Below, piece after piece: positions 1 to 6,276 of a stretch of DNA of 6,383 nucleotides. Both the position numbers and the translations under genes were made by a program. Origin of the DNA: Desulfocapsa sp. (GTDB taxonomy: Bacteria; Desulfobacterota; Desulfobulbia; Desulfobulbales; Desulfocapsaceae). The notes beneath the pieces were generated by a model, which searched no databases, was not told the DNA's origin, and saw only the letters and a program-made list of their open reading frames with translations. The stretch is from contig DAOVZA010000136.1 in assembly GCA_030635405.1 (NCBI GenBank), positions 1 through 6,383 on the forward strand. The letters run 5' to 3'. Each line of letters opens with the position of its first letter. Position 1 is the first letter of the stretch.

Positions 1-2098
1 ACAGCTTTTTAATTCAGGTCCCACGGTTGTGTTTAAGTGGAAGGCTGCAGAGGGCTGGCCGGTGGAGTACGTTTCCCCCAATGTTCAAAAAGTACTTGGT
101 TATGATCCGGCTGATCTGCTGGAAGGCCGAGTTGCATATATCGATATCATTCATCCAGATGATGTGGAAAGAGTTTCCGGGCAAGTACTTCTGTACGGTA
201 GGTCCAAAAAGAATCTGTTCTATCAGGAGTACAGAGTTGTTGGTGCTGATGGTACTGTTCACTGGATTTTTGATCAGACGACTACCATTCGAGACAGTAA
301 TGGGAAAATCACCCACTATCATGGCTACATTCTGGATATCAGCCATCAAAAATATACAGAAAGGCAACTGCTGCTTTTAGATAAAATTTTTGCCAATACT
401 CTGGAAGGTATTGCAATTACCGATTCTGATGGCAGAATCCAGAAGATGAATCCGGCAGGGCTGAGTATTACTGGTTATGAAGAGTCAGAACTGATCGGGA
501 AGCAGATGTCTATTCTTAAAGCCGGTATGCATCCTGCAGAATTCCATGAAGAAAGATGGAACTTCCTTGTTAAGACAGGTGACTGGCAGGGAGACATCTG
601 GACTCGTCGAAAAAACGGTGAGATCAGTCCACTGCAGATGCATATGACCTCCCTGGGTAATCAGAAAGGGCGCTTGTACAATGTGATTTATTCTTTCCAT
701 GATCTGACTGAAGTAAATAGCCAGGCCAAGGAGATACAGTTTCAAACCTACCATGATGCCCTCACCGGGCTTCCTAATCGTACTCTTTTTCTTGATCGTT
801 TGAAAGTTGCTCTGCGGCATGCCAAAGAACAGCGCAGTAAGCTGGCCATCATCGTGGTGGATATTGATGATTTCAGGCTGCTCAATGACTCATTAGGCCA
901 TAAGACCGGTGATGTACTCCTTCAGCAGGCGGCCTTGCGAATAAAAGAATGTGTTCGTGAGAATGACACTGTTGCCAGACAGGGTAGTGATGATTTTATC
1001 GTTCTTCTGGAAAATTTAACAGATATCGAGATCGCTGCAGAAACAGCTCAGCGGATTGCTGAGAACTTTCGTATTCCCTTTGTGATCGATGGTCAAGAGT
1101 ACTTCTTTACCATCAGTGCGGGTGTTGCCCAGGCTCCTGAGGACGGTGATACTGAGAATGCATTGCTTAGTAATGCAGATCTTGCAATGTATCGTGCCAA
1201 AAAAGAGGGAAAGAATGCCTATTGTGTTTTTACCAAAGAGTTAAATGAACAAATGAAGCGTCGCTTTACTCTGAGTACCAAACTGCGAAATGCTTTAGAA
1301 AATGATGAGTTTGTTGTTTATTATCAGCCGAAGATGGATATCAGTACACGATGTATGGTAGGGGTTGAAGCACTGGTACGTTGGGAGCCTGAACCCGGTA
1401 ACATCATACCACCTTTTGAGTTTATTCCCCTTGCTGAGTCAACAGGTCTTATTGTCCCCCTTGGGGAATTTGTTTTAAGGACTGCGTGCAGTCAGGCTGC
1501 TGAATGGAAAGCTATGGGTTTTAACATAAACATGGCTGTTAATCTGTCACCACGGCAATTTGCTCAAGAGGATTTTCTTGACAGTGTTTATGAGGCTCTT
1601 CAGGACAGTGGTTTGCCGGCCAGTATGCTTGAGCTGGAAATTACTGAAACACTGATGATGGAGAATGAAGAGCTTGCTATTAATCAGTTGTGGAAGCTGA
1701 AAAAGATGGGGATCAAAATATCAGTTGATGATTTTGGTACCGGATACTCTTCTCTTTCATATCTAAAGCAATTACCAATTGATATCTTAAAAATAGATCG
1801 TTCTTTTGTGAAGAACCTGCCCGATGACGAGGATGATGTTGTTCTTACCTCCACCATAATTAATATGGCAAAAAATCTTGGTTTGGATATTGTTGCAGAA
1901 GGAGTTGAAACTGCTGGACAGCTTGAATTTATGTGTGAACACGGATGTCGTTTGATCCAGGGGTATTTTTTCAGTCCGCCCGTATCAGCTGATAAGTTGA
2001 AAATATTACTGGAGACGCCTGCAAATAAGCTTTTTGATGGATTTTCCTGTGGTGATTCCTGTTTTGTAGTAAAAGAAATAAAGCAATTTAAGGCATAG
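1..2098 (+). CDS. PAS-PAS-GGDEF-EAL protein, probable c-di-GMP phosphodiesterase (5'-truncated by window edge)
   Basis: Likely cytosolic or membrane-tethered c-di-GMP hydrolase controlled by PAS sensing. The frame is open to the left edge: the nine codons before the GTG at 29 read QLFNSGPTV and continue into the PAS sequence VFKWKAAEGWPVEYVS, so the true start lies upstream. Counting from that GTG as residue 1: PAS1 about 1-110, PAS2 about 111-230, GGDEF about 236-405, EAL about 415-665, then a short tail with C674 and C678. The GGDEF signature is GSDDF (319-323), which probably impairs cyclase activity, although D278 and an I-site-like RxxD (R310-D313) remain. The EAL set looks complete: E447-A-L-V-R-W, N505, E537, D567-D568, K588, E624 and QGYFFSPP from 644. 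From family knowledge, such proteins often use the GGDEF domain as a GTP-sensing regulator of the EAL domain. No membrane segment is visible in the part present; the missing N-terminus could hold one. Domain calls are confident, direction of activity is inferred. Confidence 0.95.
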   Translation, partial: QLFNSGPTVVFKWKAAEGWPVEYVSPNVQKVLGYDPADLLEGRVAYIDIIHPDDVERVSGQVLLYGRSKKNLFYQEYRVVGADGTVHWIFDQTTTIRDSNGKITHYHGYILDISHQKYTERQLLLLDKIFANTLEGIAITDSDGRIQKMNPAGLSITGYEESELIGKQMSILKAGMHPAEFHEERWNFLVKTGDWQGDIWTRRKNGEISPLQMHMTSLGNQKGRLYNVIYSFHDLTEVNSQAKEIQFQTYHDALTGLPNRTLFLDRLKVALRHAKEQRSKLAIIVVDIDDFRLLNDSLGHKTGDVLLQQAALRIKECVRENDTVARQGSDDFIVLLENLTDIEIAAETAQRIAENFRIPFVIDGQEYFFTISAGVAQAPEDGDTENALLSNADLAMYRAKKEGKNAYCVFTKELNEQMKRRFTLSTKLRNALENDEFVVYYQPKMDISTRCMVGVEALVRWEPEPGNIIPPFEFIPLAESTGLIVPLGEFVLRTACSQAAEWKAMGFNINMAVNLSPRQFAQEDFLDSVYEALQDSGLPASMLELEITETLMMENEELAINQLWKLKKMGIKISVDDFGTGYSSLSYLKQLPIDILKIDRSFVKNLPDDEDDVVLTSTIINMAKNLGLDIVAEGVETAGQLEFMCEHGCRLIQGYFFSPPVSADKLKILLETPANKLFDGFSCGDSCFVVKEIKQFKA

Positions 2099-2190
2099 TT
2101 CTGATAATTTGTCTAAATCAATCGATAGCGTAGAGGCTTTTATCGCTCTAAAATTCCTCTTGCCCTCATTTTTTCACAAAAAACTATACC

Positions 2191-2242
2191 TTCCTGATGT
2201 GCGGTATTATAGTAATATAAAGGGTACCATAAATGTGGTACC
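2191..2242 (+). promoter_or_regulatory. Possible promoter and inverted-repeat operator upstream of ferredoxin
   Basis: The gap 2099-2382 has no gene. Within it an AT-rich block (TATTA-TAG-TAATA at 2205-2217) offers a -10-like TAATAT at 2213-2218, with only a poor -35 candidate, TTCCTG at 2191-2196 (16-bp spacer). Immediately downstream is a perfect 7-bp inverted repeat, GGTACCA at 2223-2229 and TGGTACC at 2236-2242, with a 6-nt loop. If transcription starts near 2225, this repeat would sit on the start site, a typical repressor operator position, or form a hairpin at the 5' end of the mRNA. The inverted repeat is seen directly; the promoter and operator roles are inferred and weak. I found no convincing terminator for the upstream gene in 2099-2180. 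Confidence 0.3.
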
Positions 2243-2323
2243 AAAATGATAGTGCAAGAAGAAATAATTATATGTTACCTTCTTTTTACGAAAAGCCTTA
2301 TTATGGAATGAGGTGTTGGAATT

Positions 2324-2375
2324 AAAGGAAGGAGTACTATTTTATTAGGGCGTGTTTCGCCCATAACAGAAGGAG
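2324..2375 (+). promoter_or_regulatory. Ferredoxin leader: two Shine-Dalgarno sequences around a hairpin
   Basis: The mRNA leader carries a strong Shine-Dalgarno-like run AAAGGAAGGAG at 2324-2334 that has no ATG, GTG or TTG at a usable distance. Then comes a hairpin: GGGCG at 2348-2352 pairs with CGCCC at 2358-2362 over a TGTTT loop, extended by TTAT (2342-2345) with ATAA (2363-2366) across a 2-nt bulge. A second SD, AAGGAG at 2370-2375, lies 7 nt before the ATG at 2383 and decides the start. The upstream SD may act as a ribosome standby site and the hairpin may stabilise the mRNA or tune initiation. The elements are seen; the roles are inferred. Confidence 0.45.
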
Positions 2376-2382
2376 AGTTATT

Positions 2383-2571
2383 ATGTCGTTCCAGGTAGAT
2401 ATTGATAAAGATAAATGTACAGGTTGTGAAGAGTGTATTGATAGTTGCCCTGCATCTGTGCTTGAGCTGGTTGAAGAGAAATCTGAGGCAGTTGAAATGG
2501 ATGAATGTCTTGGTTGTGAGACCTGCGTTGAAGTATGTCCAGAGGGTGCTATCACCGTTACTGAAGTCTAA
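2383..2571 (+). CDS. Small 2[4Fe-4S] ferredoxin
   Basis: A 62-residue, acidic, soluble electron carrier of the bacterial (clostridial-type) ferredoxin family. It has two complete cluster motifs: C12-x2-C15-x2-C18-x3-C22-P and C42-x2-C45-x2-C48-x3-C52-P. In this fold the first three Cys of one motif and the last Cys of the other bind each [4Fe-4S] cluster. The length is close to the 55-65 residues usual for the family, so it is complete. The start ATG is supported by AAGGAG 7 nt upstream. It most likely shuttles low-potential electrons between cytoplasmic oxidoreductases; no partner enzyme is encoded nearby. A terminator overlaps its 3' end, so it is probably transcribed alone and may be highly expressed. 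The family is certain; the specific redox partner cannot be told. Confidence 0.97.
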   Translation: MSFQVDIDKDKCTGCEECIDSCPASVLELVEEKSEAVEMDECLGCETCVEVCPEGAITVTEV

Positions 2572-2585
2572 AGTGACGGTTTTTT
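2554..2585 (+). terminator. Rho-independent terminator overlapping the ferredoxin stop codon
   Basis: ACCGTTACT (2554-2562) pairs with AGTGACGGT (2572-2580) as a 9-bp stem with one T-G wobble and a 9-nt loop, followed directly by a T-run (2580-2585). The loop contains the ferredoxin stop codon (2569-2571), so the 5' arm of the stem is coding sequence. This separates the ferredoxin from the downstream cyclase operon. Confidence 0.85.
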
Positions 2586-2606
2586 CTGTTCACAAATAGT
2601 CTTTAG

Positions 2607-2662
2607 ATATAACCATCTGTTTCCGTATGGACAAGTGTCCATACGGTTTCAGGTGGTTATGT
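2607..2662. repeat. 56-nt interrupted palindrome / long hairpin
   Basis: A near-symmetric element centred between 2634 and 2635. The inner arms CCGTATGGACA (2623-2633) and TGTCCATACGG (2636-2646) match perfectly around AG. A symmetric TTT/TTT internal loop follows (2620-2622, 2647-2649), then CTG/CAG, a T-G wobble, and ATAACCA (2609-2615) with TGGTTAT (2654-2660). Further weak pairing reaches 2607 and 2662. No T-run follows on the + strand (GTAAGAGTACC) and no clean one on the - strand, so it does not look like a normal intrinsic terminator. It could be a mRNA-protecting hairpin, a dispersed REP-like element or a dimeric protein binding site. Confidence 0.8.
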
Positions 2663-2753
2663 AAGAGTACCATTTTCTGCGGATTCTCCGTTGTGAAAAC
2701 CTTGAGTTTCTTTTTTTGATTGGCGATGAAATAGCCATGAAAGCTTCCTGTAC

Positions 2754-2782
2754 TTGAATATTACGCAAAAATCAGACACAAT
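2754..2782 (+). promoter_or_regulatory. Weak sigma-70-like promoter for the cyclase operon
   Basis: TTGAAT (2754-2759) and CACAAT (2777-2782) are separated by 17 bp; each matches the consensus at 4 of 6 positions. This would start transcription near 2790, about 30 nt before the ATG at 2822. The rest of 2663-2821 is AT-rich with T-tracts (around 2711-2717) and no ORF. It is a candidate only, chosen because the strong terminator at 2554-2585 means the operon needs its own promoter. Confidence 0.3.
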
Positions 2783-2821
2783 AAGATATATCCTATAGTT
2801 TTTTTACCCAAGGAGATATTT

Positions 2822-3808
2822 ATGCATAAGTTTTTTCATCATCGTGAACAGGTTGAAGAAACGATTAAGCAGTTGCGTGAATCTGTAGACAAGCTACACC
2901 TTCTTGAGAAAGAGTATCTCGAGCAGGAAGAAAAACTTTTTGTGATTTCAGAATTTGCCAATGACTGGGAATACTGGCAGGCAAGTGATGGACATTACAA
3001 GTACGTGTCTCCCTCCTGTGAGAGCGTCACTGGTTATACCCCGCAGGAATTCTATGATGATCCTGATCTTTTAAAAAAAATTATTGCCTTTGATAATTGG
3101 GAAAAATGGCAAGAGCATAATTGCTGCATGGTCAGGGATGGTCATGTTGATCCCGTTGAATTTAAAATTCATACCAAGAATGGAAAATCCAGATGGATTC
3201 AACATATCTGTCAGACAGTTTTTGGTAAAAATGGTGAAAGCCATGGAATTCGCGGAAGTAACAGAGATATCACCGAGCTGAAAGTTCTACAGGAAAAGCT
3301 CAAACATATGGCAGGACACGATCTTCTCACGGGGCTTCCCAATCGTAACCTGTTTATGGAGCATCTTGACCAGACCATTAAAGAAGCCAAGCGAAATGGA
3401 ACTATGTTTGCTGTGGTTTTTATTGACCTTGATGATTTCAAGGCTATAAATGATTCTCATGGTCATGAGGCCGGTGATACGGTTTTAATACGACTGGCAC
3501 AGATGCTTACTGGTGTGACAAGGGAGAATGATATTGTTGCTCGTCTGGGTGGCGATGAATTTGTAGGGATTTTCGATGTAAGAAATGATGAAGATATTGA
3601 TGTCATTGAGAAGAAGATATCTGATAATGTACTTAGCAAAATTCATTATTCGACCTGTGATATCAGCATCCATTTTAGTCTTGGGGTAAGTTTGTATCCA
3701 GTTGATGGTAGAACCGTTGATACTCTTCTTAAAAAAGCTGACCAGCAGATGTATAAGCAAAAAAGGATCAACAAGGCAAGACGTAAAAATAAAATTGAAA
3801 ACACTTGA
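2822..3808 (+). CDS. PAS-GGDEF diguanylate cyclase
   Basis: A 328-residue cytosolic enzyme predicted to make c-di-GMP from two GTP. A short Glu/Lys-rich N-terminus (about 8-40) is likely a coiled coil for dimerisation. A PAS domain follows (about 41-155; note DWEYWQASDG, YVSPSCESVTGY and the closing NRDITE), then the GGDEF domain (about 160-318) with DLLTGLPNR, the metal-binding D202 region (IDLDDF) and a perfect GGDEF at 243-247. The inhibitory I-site RxxD is present as R234-D237, five residues before GGDEF, so product feedback is expected. No EAL domain and no membrane segments are seen. The start is supported by AAGGAG (2810-2815), 6 nt before ATG. The next gene begins 34 nt after the stop with no terminator between, so it probably heads an operon with the NifX-like and ClC genes. 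The PAS ligand is unknown; the cyclase call is strong. Confidence 0.95.
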   Translation: MHKFFHHREQVEETIKQLRESVDKLHLLEKEYLEQEEKLFVISEFANDWEYWQASDGHYKYVSPSCESVTGYTPQEFYDDPDLLKKIIAFDNWEKWQEHNCCMVRDGHVDPVEFKIHTKNGKSRWIQHICQTVFGKNGESHGIRGSNRDITELKVLQEKLKHMAGHDLLTGLPNRNLFMEHLDQTIKEAKRNGTMFAVVFIDLDDFKAINDSHGHEAGDTVLIRLAQMLTGVTRENDIVARLGGDEFVGIFDVRNDEDIDVIEKKISDNVLSKIHYSTCDISIHFSLGVSLYPVDGRTVDTLLKKADQQMYKQKRINKARRKNKIENT

Positions 3809-3842
3809 ATTGCCTTAAAATACCAATTGTTAAAGGTTTAAA

Positions 3843-4244
3843 ATGAAAATTACACGATACAGACAGATATTTACCCTCGGCATTGTTTTGTCACTCTTTG
3901 TTCTGCTGGCTTCCGGTGCAAATGCTCAGACTAAGAAAATTGCGGTTCCGACTAATGGGCCCGAAGAAAATACTCCTATCAGCGCAGAGGCTGGCAGGGC
4001 TGCCTTTTTTCTGCTTTTTGATGGGGATGGACAATTTCTTGAAGCGATAAAAAATCCTGCAGCGAATCAACCCGGTGGCATAAGCCGTACCGTTATTTCC
4101 TTACTGGTGGAAAATGATGTTACAGTTTTTATCGGGGATTCCGTCGGTGATAAGATGAAAAAGGCGATAGCAGATAAAAATATTCAATTCATAAAGAGCA
4201 CAGGTCCAGCCAGCGATGCTGTAAAGGCGGCCTTCAATAAATAA
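3843..4244 (+). CDS. Exported NifX/NifB-type (dinitrogenase FeMo-cofactor biosynthesis-like) domain protein
   Basis: A 133-residue protein with a clear signal peptide: basic start MKITRYR, hydrophobic core about 9-23, and likely signal peptidase I cleavage after A28 (ANA then Q29). The mature part (about 32-130) resembles the small NifX/NifB C-terminal/MTH1175 fold: KIAVPTNG strand, GRAAFFLLFD after a loop, NP..PGGI, a helix ending in NDVTVFIGDSVG, and a final IQFIKSTG strand. The usual HFGR-type motif is replaced by EAGR, and the mature chain has no Cys or His, so ordinary metal-cluster binding is doubtful. Cytoplasmic relatives carry Fe-Mo or Fe-S cofactor precursors; a periplasmic version has no settled role. 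The RBS is weak (AAAGG at 3832-3836, 6 nt before ATG). It lies 34 nt after the cyclase and 15 nt before the ClC gene. The fold assignment is fairly sure; the function is not. Confidence 0.8.
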   Translation: MKITRYRQIFTLGIVLSLFVLLASGANAQTKKIAVPTNGPEENTPISAEAGRAAFFLLFDGDGQFLEAIKNPAANQPGGISRTVISLLVENDVTVFIGDSVGDKMKKAIADKNIQFIKSTGPASDAVKAAFNK

Positions 4245-4259
4245 TTTTCCGGCTCAACA

Positions 4260-6026
4260 ATGGTGAAACCTGGGATTTCCGGCTTGCCCCATGAAGCCAA
4301 ACCACCACTGCGCAGTATCCTCTTTCCTCTATTACTTGCCGTTGTAATAGGTGCTTTGGCAGGTTTTGGAGCTGTTTTTTTCCGTTGGCTTATAGAATTT
4401 GGTATTGATCTCTTTTGGTCTGGTGATGGTGATTTTGTCTGTCAGTTTGAACAGGTACCTGTTTATCTGCGAGTCGGTATACCAGTTCTTGCCGGATTGA
4501 TTCTTGGCCCTCTTCTCTATTATGTTGCTCCAGAGGTTCGTGGTCCTGGAGTACCAGAGGTCATGTCTGCTTTGACCCGACGTGACGGTATCATCCGCCA
4601 CCGGGTAACTCTTGTCAAAAGTTTTGCCACAGCCACTTTTATCGCCTCTGGATGCTCTGTAGTGCGTGAAGGGCCCATAGTTCAAATCGGAGCTTCTATC
4701 GGCTCCTCATTGTGTCAGCTCCTTCGACTCGGTCCAGATCATCGAAAACTAGCTGTAGCTTGTGGTGCCGCAGCAGGTATTGCTGCTACTTTTCAGGCTC
4801 CCATGGCCGGCACCCTGTTTGTTGTGGAAATCCTTCTTTTCGATCTTGAAATCACTTCACTGTCTTATATCGTAATTGCCGCTGTGACCGGTACCATGGT
4901 GTCCCGCTCATTTTGGACAGATGGCATTTTGTTTCAGGCTCCTCAATTCTCTCTTGGACACCCGGCTGAACTTCTCATTTATCTTGTTTTAGGAATAATG
5001 GCAGGATTGCTTAGTCTTCTTCTTATGAGTATGTCTTTTGGTTTAACCAAAGGGCTTGATCGGCTAAAAATTCCTGGATGGTTCACCCCTGCATTGGGCG
5101 GTCTGGCAATCGGACTCATTGGTTTGGTTTTTCCTGAGGCATTAGGGGTGGGCTATGGTGCAGTAACAGATGCTTTGCAGGGTGACTTCCTATTTACTAC
5201 AGCTCTTGCTCTGCTCCTTGCTAAATTAGTAGCCACCAGTTCGTGTATTGGTTCAGGTATGAGTGGCGGAGTTTTTGCTCCCTCTCTTTTTTTAGGAGCC
5301 ATGCTTGGGACTATGTTTGGAATTCTTGCCACGTTTATCTGGCCTGATACAACCATGCTTGCCAGTCATTTTGCACTTGTTGGGATGGGCGCCATGGTTG
5401 CTGGTGTGACTCTTGCTCCGATAACGGCGATTCTCACAATCTTTGAACTAACTTATAATTATGAGATTATTCTGCCACTGATGGTGGCCTGCATTCCAAG
5501 TATTATAGTAGTGCGGTTCCTGCATGGTTTTTCAATTTACGAAACAAAACTTCTTCTGCAGGGGATTCGAATTGTCCGCGGTCATGATGCTAATAAGTTA
5601 AGAACCATGAAAATTCGTGACTATATCTGCACCGATCATACTATTTTGCCAGAAACAACTCCTCTTGCTGAGCTTCTTGAGAAAATACTTAATAGCTCTT
5701 TTCCACATTTTATGATCACCAATAAGGATGATGATCTGGTTGGCATTCTTACACTTCGTGATCTGCGCGCATTTTTAAACAGTTCTGCCCCCGTCGATTC
5801 CTCCATGATAGCAGCTGATATAATGATACGCGATATGGTTACGGTGACTGCAAATGAAAATTTGGAAAAAGCATTTCACCTGTTTAGTAACCATCATTTC
5901 TCTTTTTTACCCGTTGTCTCTCTGTCTCAACCATCTAAGGTAATTGGATGCCTTAAAAAAGATGATCTTCTTACTGCTTATAATCAGCAGATTTTAAAGG
6001 ATTACTGTCCTCCCACCGTAAAGTAG
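4260..6026 (+). CDS. ClC-family anion channel/transporter with C-terminal CBS pair
   Basis: A 588-residue inner-membrane ClC protein (about residues 18-435 membrane part) followed by two CBS domains (about 450-506 and 517-578), which in this superfamily bind adenine nucleotides and gate transport. Signature motifs: GPGVPE (95-100, in place of GSGIPE), VREGPIVQ (gating glutamate E137), GGVFAP (336-341), and a Y427 matching the central-site tyrosine of E. coli ClC. The motif FVVEI puts E190 at the position of E. coli E202 and I191 at the proton-pathway E203. It therefore might act as a channel or a differently coupled exchanger, and the Pro in the filter suggests nitrate or another anion rather than chloride alone. 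The ATG at 4260 has no clear Shine-Dalgarno (a GTG at 4263 is equally possible); the 15-nt gap to the upstream stop suggests translational coupling. It is the last gene of the probable operon. Family certain, substrate inferred. Confidence 0.95.
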   Translation: MVKPGISGLPHEAKPPLRSILFPLLLAVVIGALAGFGAVFFRWLIEFGIDLFWSGDGDFVCQFEQVPVYLRVGIPVLAGLILGPLLYYVAPEVRGPGVPEVMSALTRRDGIIRHRVTLVKSFATATFIASGCSVVREGPIVQIGASIGSSLCQLLRLGPDHRKLAVACGAAAGIAATFQAPMAGTLFVVEILLFDLEITSLSYIVIAAVTGTMVSRSFWTDGILFQAPQFSLGHPAELLIYLVLGIMAGLLSLLLMSMSFGLTKGLDRLKIPGWFTPALGGLAIGLIGLVFPEALGVGYGAVTDALQGDFLFTTALALLLAKLVATSSCIGSGMSGGVFAPSLFLGAMLGTMFGILATFIWPDTTMLASHFALVGMGAMVAGVTLAPITAILTIFELTYNYEIILPLMVACIPSIIVVRFLHGFSIYETKLLLQGIRIVRGHDANKLRTMKIRDYICTDHTILPETTPLAELLEKILNSSFPHFMITNKDDDLVGILTLRDLRAFLNSSAPVDSSMIAADIMIRDMVTVTANENLEKAFHLFSNHHFSFLPVVSLSQPSKVIGCLKKDDLLTAYNQQILKDYCPPTVK

Positions 6027-6040
6027 TTCCTGTTCTCTGA

Positions 6041-6075
6041 AGAAGCGGCGTTTCTGCATTGAAACTTCTCTTTAC
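6041..6075 (+). terminator. Weak candidate terminator after the ClC gene
   Basis: GTTTC (6050-6054) pairs with GAAAC (6061-6065) over a 6-nt loop, and AGAA (6041-6044) can add to TTCT (6066-6069) across a 5-nt bulge. A short pyrimidine run, TTCTCTTTACC, follows. The stem is short and the U-tract poor, so termination here is uncertain. Confidence 0.25.
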
Positions 6076-6093
6076 CACACCTATCCACAAGCA

Positions 6094-6181
6094 ATGCAAC
6101 ACATGTGCCGATAGTTAACTACACAAAATGAGACATTCACTACACATGTGACTCCTGTCGTTTTCACATGCAACACATATG
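6094..6181. repeat. Phased CACATGTG-type repeats, probable upstream activator sites
   Basis: Three strong copies of C(A/T)ACACAT(G/A)TG lie at 6097-6107, 6140-6150 and 6171-6181, and a partial copy, CTACACAAAATG, at 6119-6130. Starts are 22, 21 and 31 bp apart, close to 2, 2 and 3 helical turns, so all would face one side of the DNA. Copies one and three extend to ATGCAACACATRTG (6094-6107, 6168-6181; 13 of 14 identical, 74 bp apart). The first two contain the perfect palindrome CACATGTG. Copy two also forms an inverted repeat, CATGTGA (6145-6151) with TCACATG (6164-6170), and copy three forms CAACA-N4-TGTTG (6171-6184). The array lies about 120-210 bp upstream of the predicted sigma-54 start, where enhancer-binding proteins usually bind. 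The repeats are seen; the role is inferred. Confidence 0.6.
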
Positions 6182-6276
6182 TTGTGGCGTTGGGTATTTG
6201 TTATGAACCGTTTATTGTTATGTTATATTGGTATGTTATTGCCCTATGGGGGGTGTTATTGTCGTTTTTGGCGAAA

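Noticed and set aside
29..31. GTG as the start codon of the PAS-PAS-GGDEF-EAL gene
   Set aside because: The frame stays open to the window edge and the nine preceding codons (QLFNSGPTV) read as natural PAS sequence; no Shine-Dalgarno precedes the GTG.
14..367. Minus-strand reading frames opposite the EAL, cyclase and ClC genes
   Set aside because: They lie wholly inside strong + strand genes, have no recognisable domains and no ribosome binding sites; they are by-products of the codon pattern.
2121..2176. Terminator after the EAL gene near a T-run
   Set aside because: Only short competing stems (AGCG/CGCT, TAGAG/CTCTA, AGAGG/CCTCT) with long loops exist, and the T-run at about 2169-2174 is not adjacent to any of them.
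2335..2382. In-frame N-terminal extension of the ferredoxin from the upstream SD
   Set aside because: The frame is open but has no ATG, GTG or TTG; only an ATT could start it, and the extension would pass through the hairpin. The ATG at 2383 has its own good SD and gives the normal family length.
2720..2736. Second sigma-54-like site (TTGGC-N9-AGCC) upstream of the cyclase gene
   Set aside because: GG-N10-GC spacing fits, but the -12 element reads AGCC instead of TGCW and several -24 positions differ, so it may be chance.
2663..2821. c-di-GMP riboswitch in the leader of the cyclase gene
   Set aside because: I looked for GEMM-type conserved segments and saw neither the conserved core nor the paired stems; the region is mostly AT-rich and unstructured.
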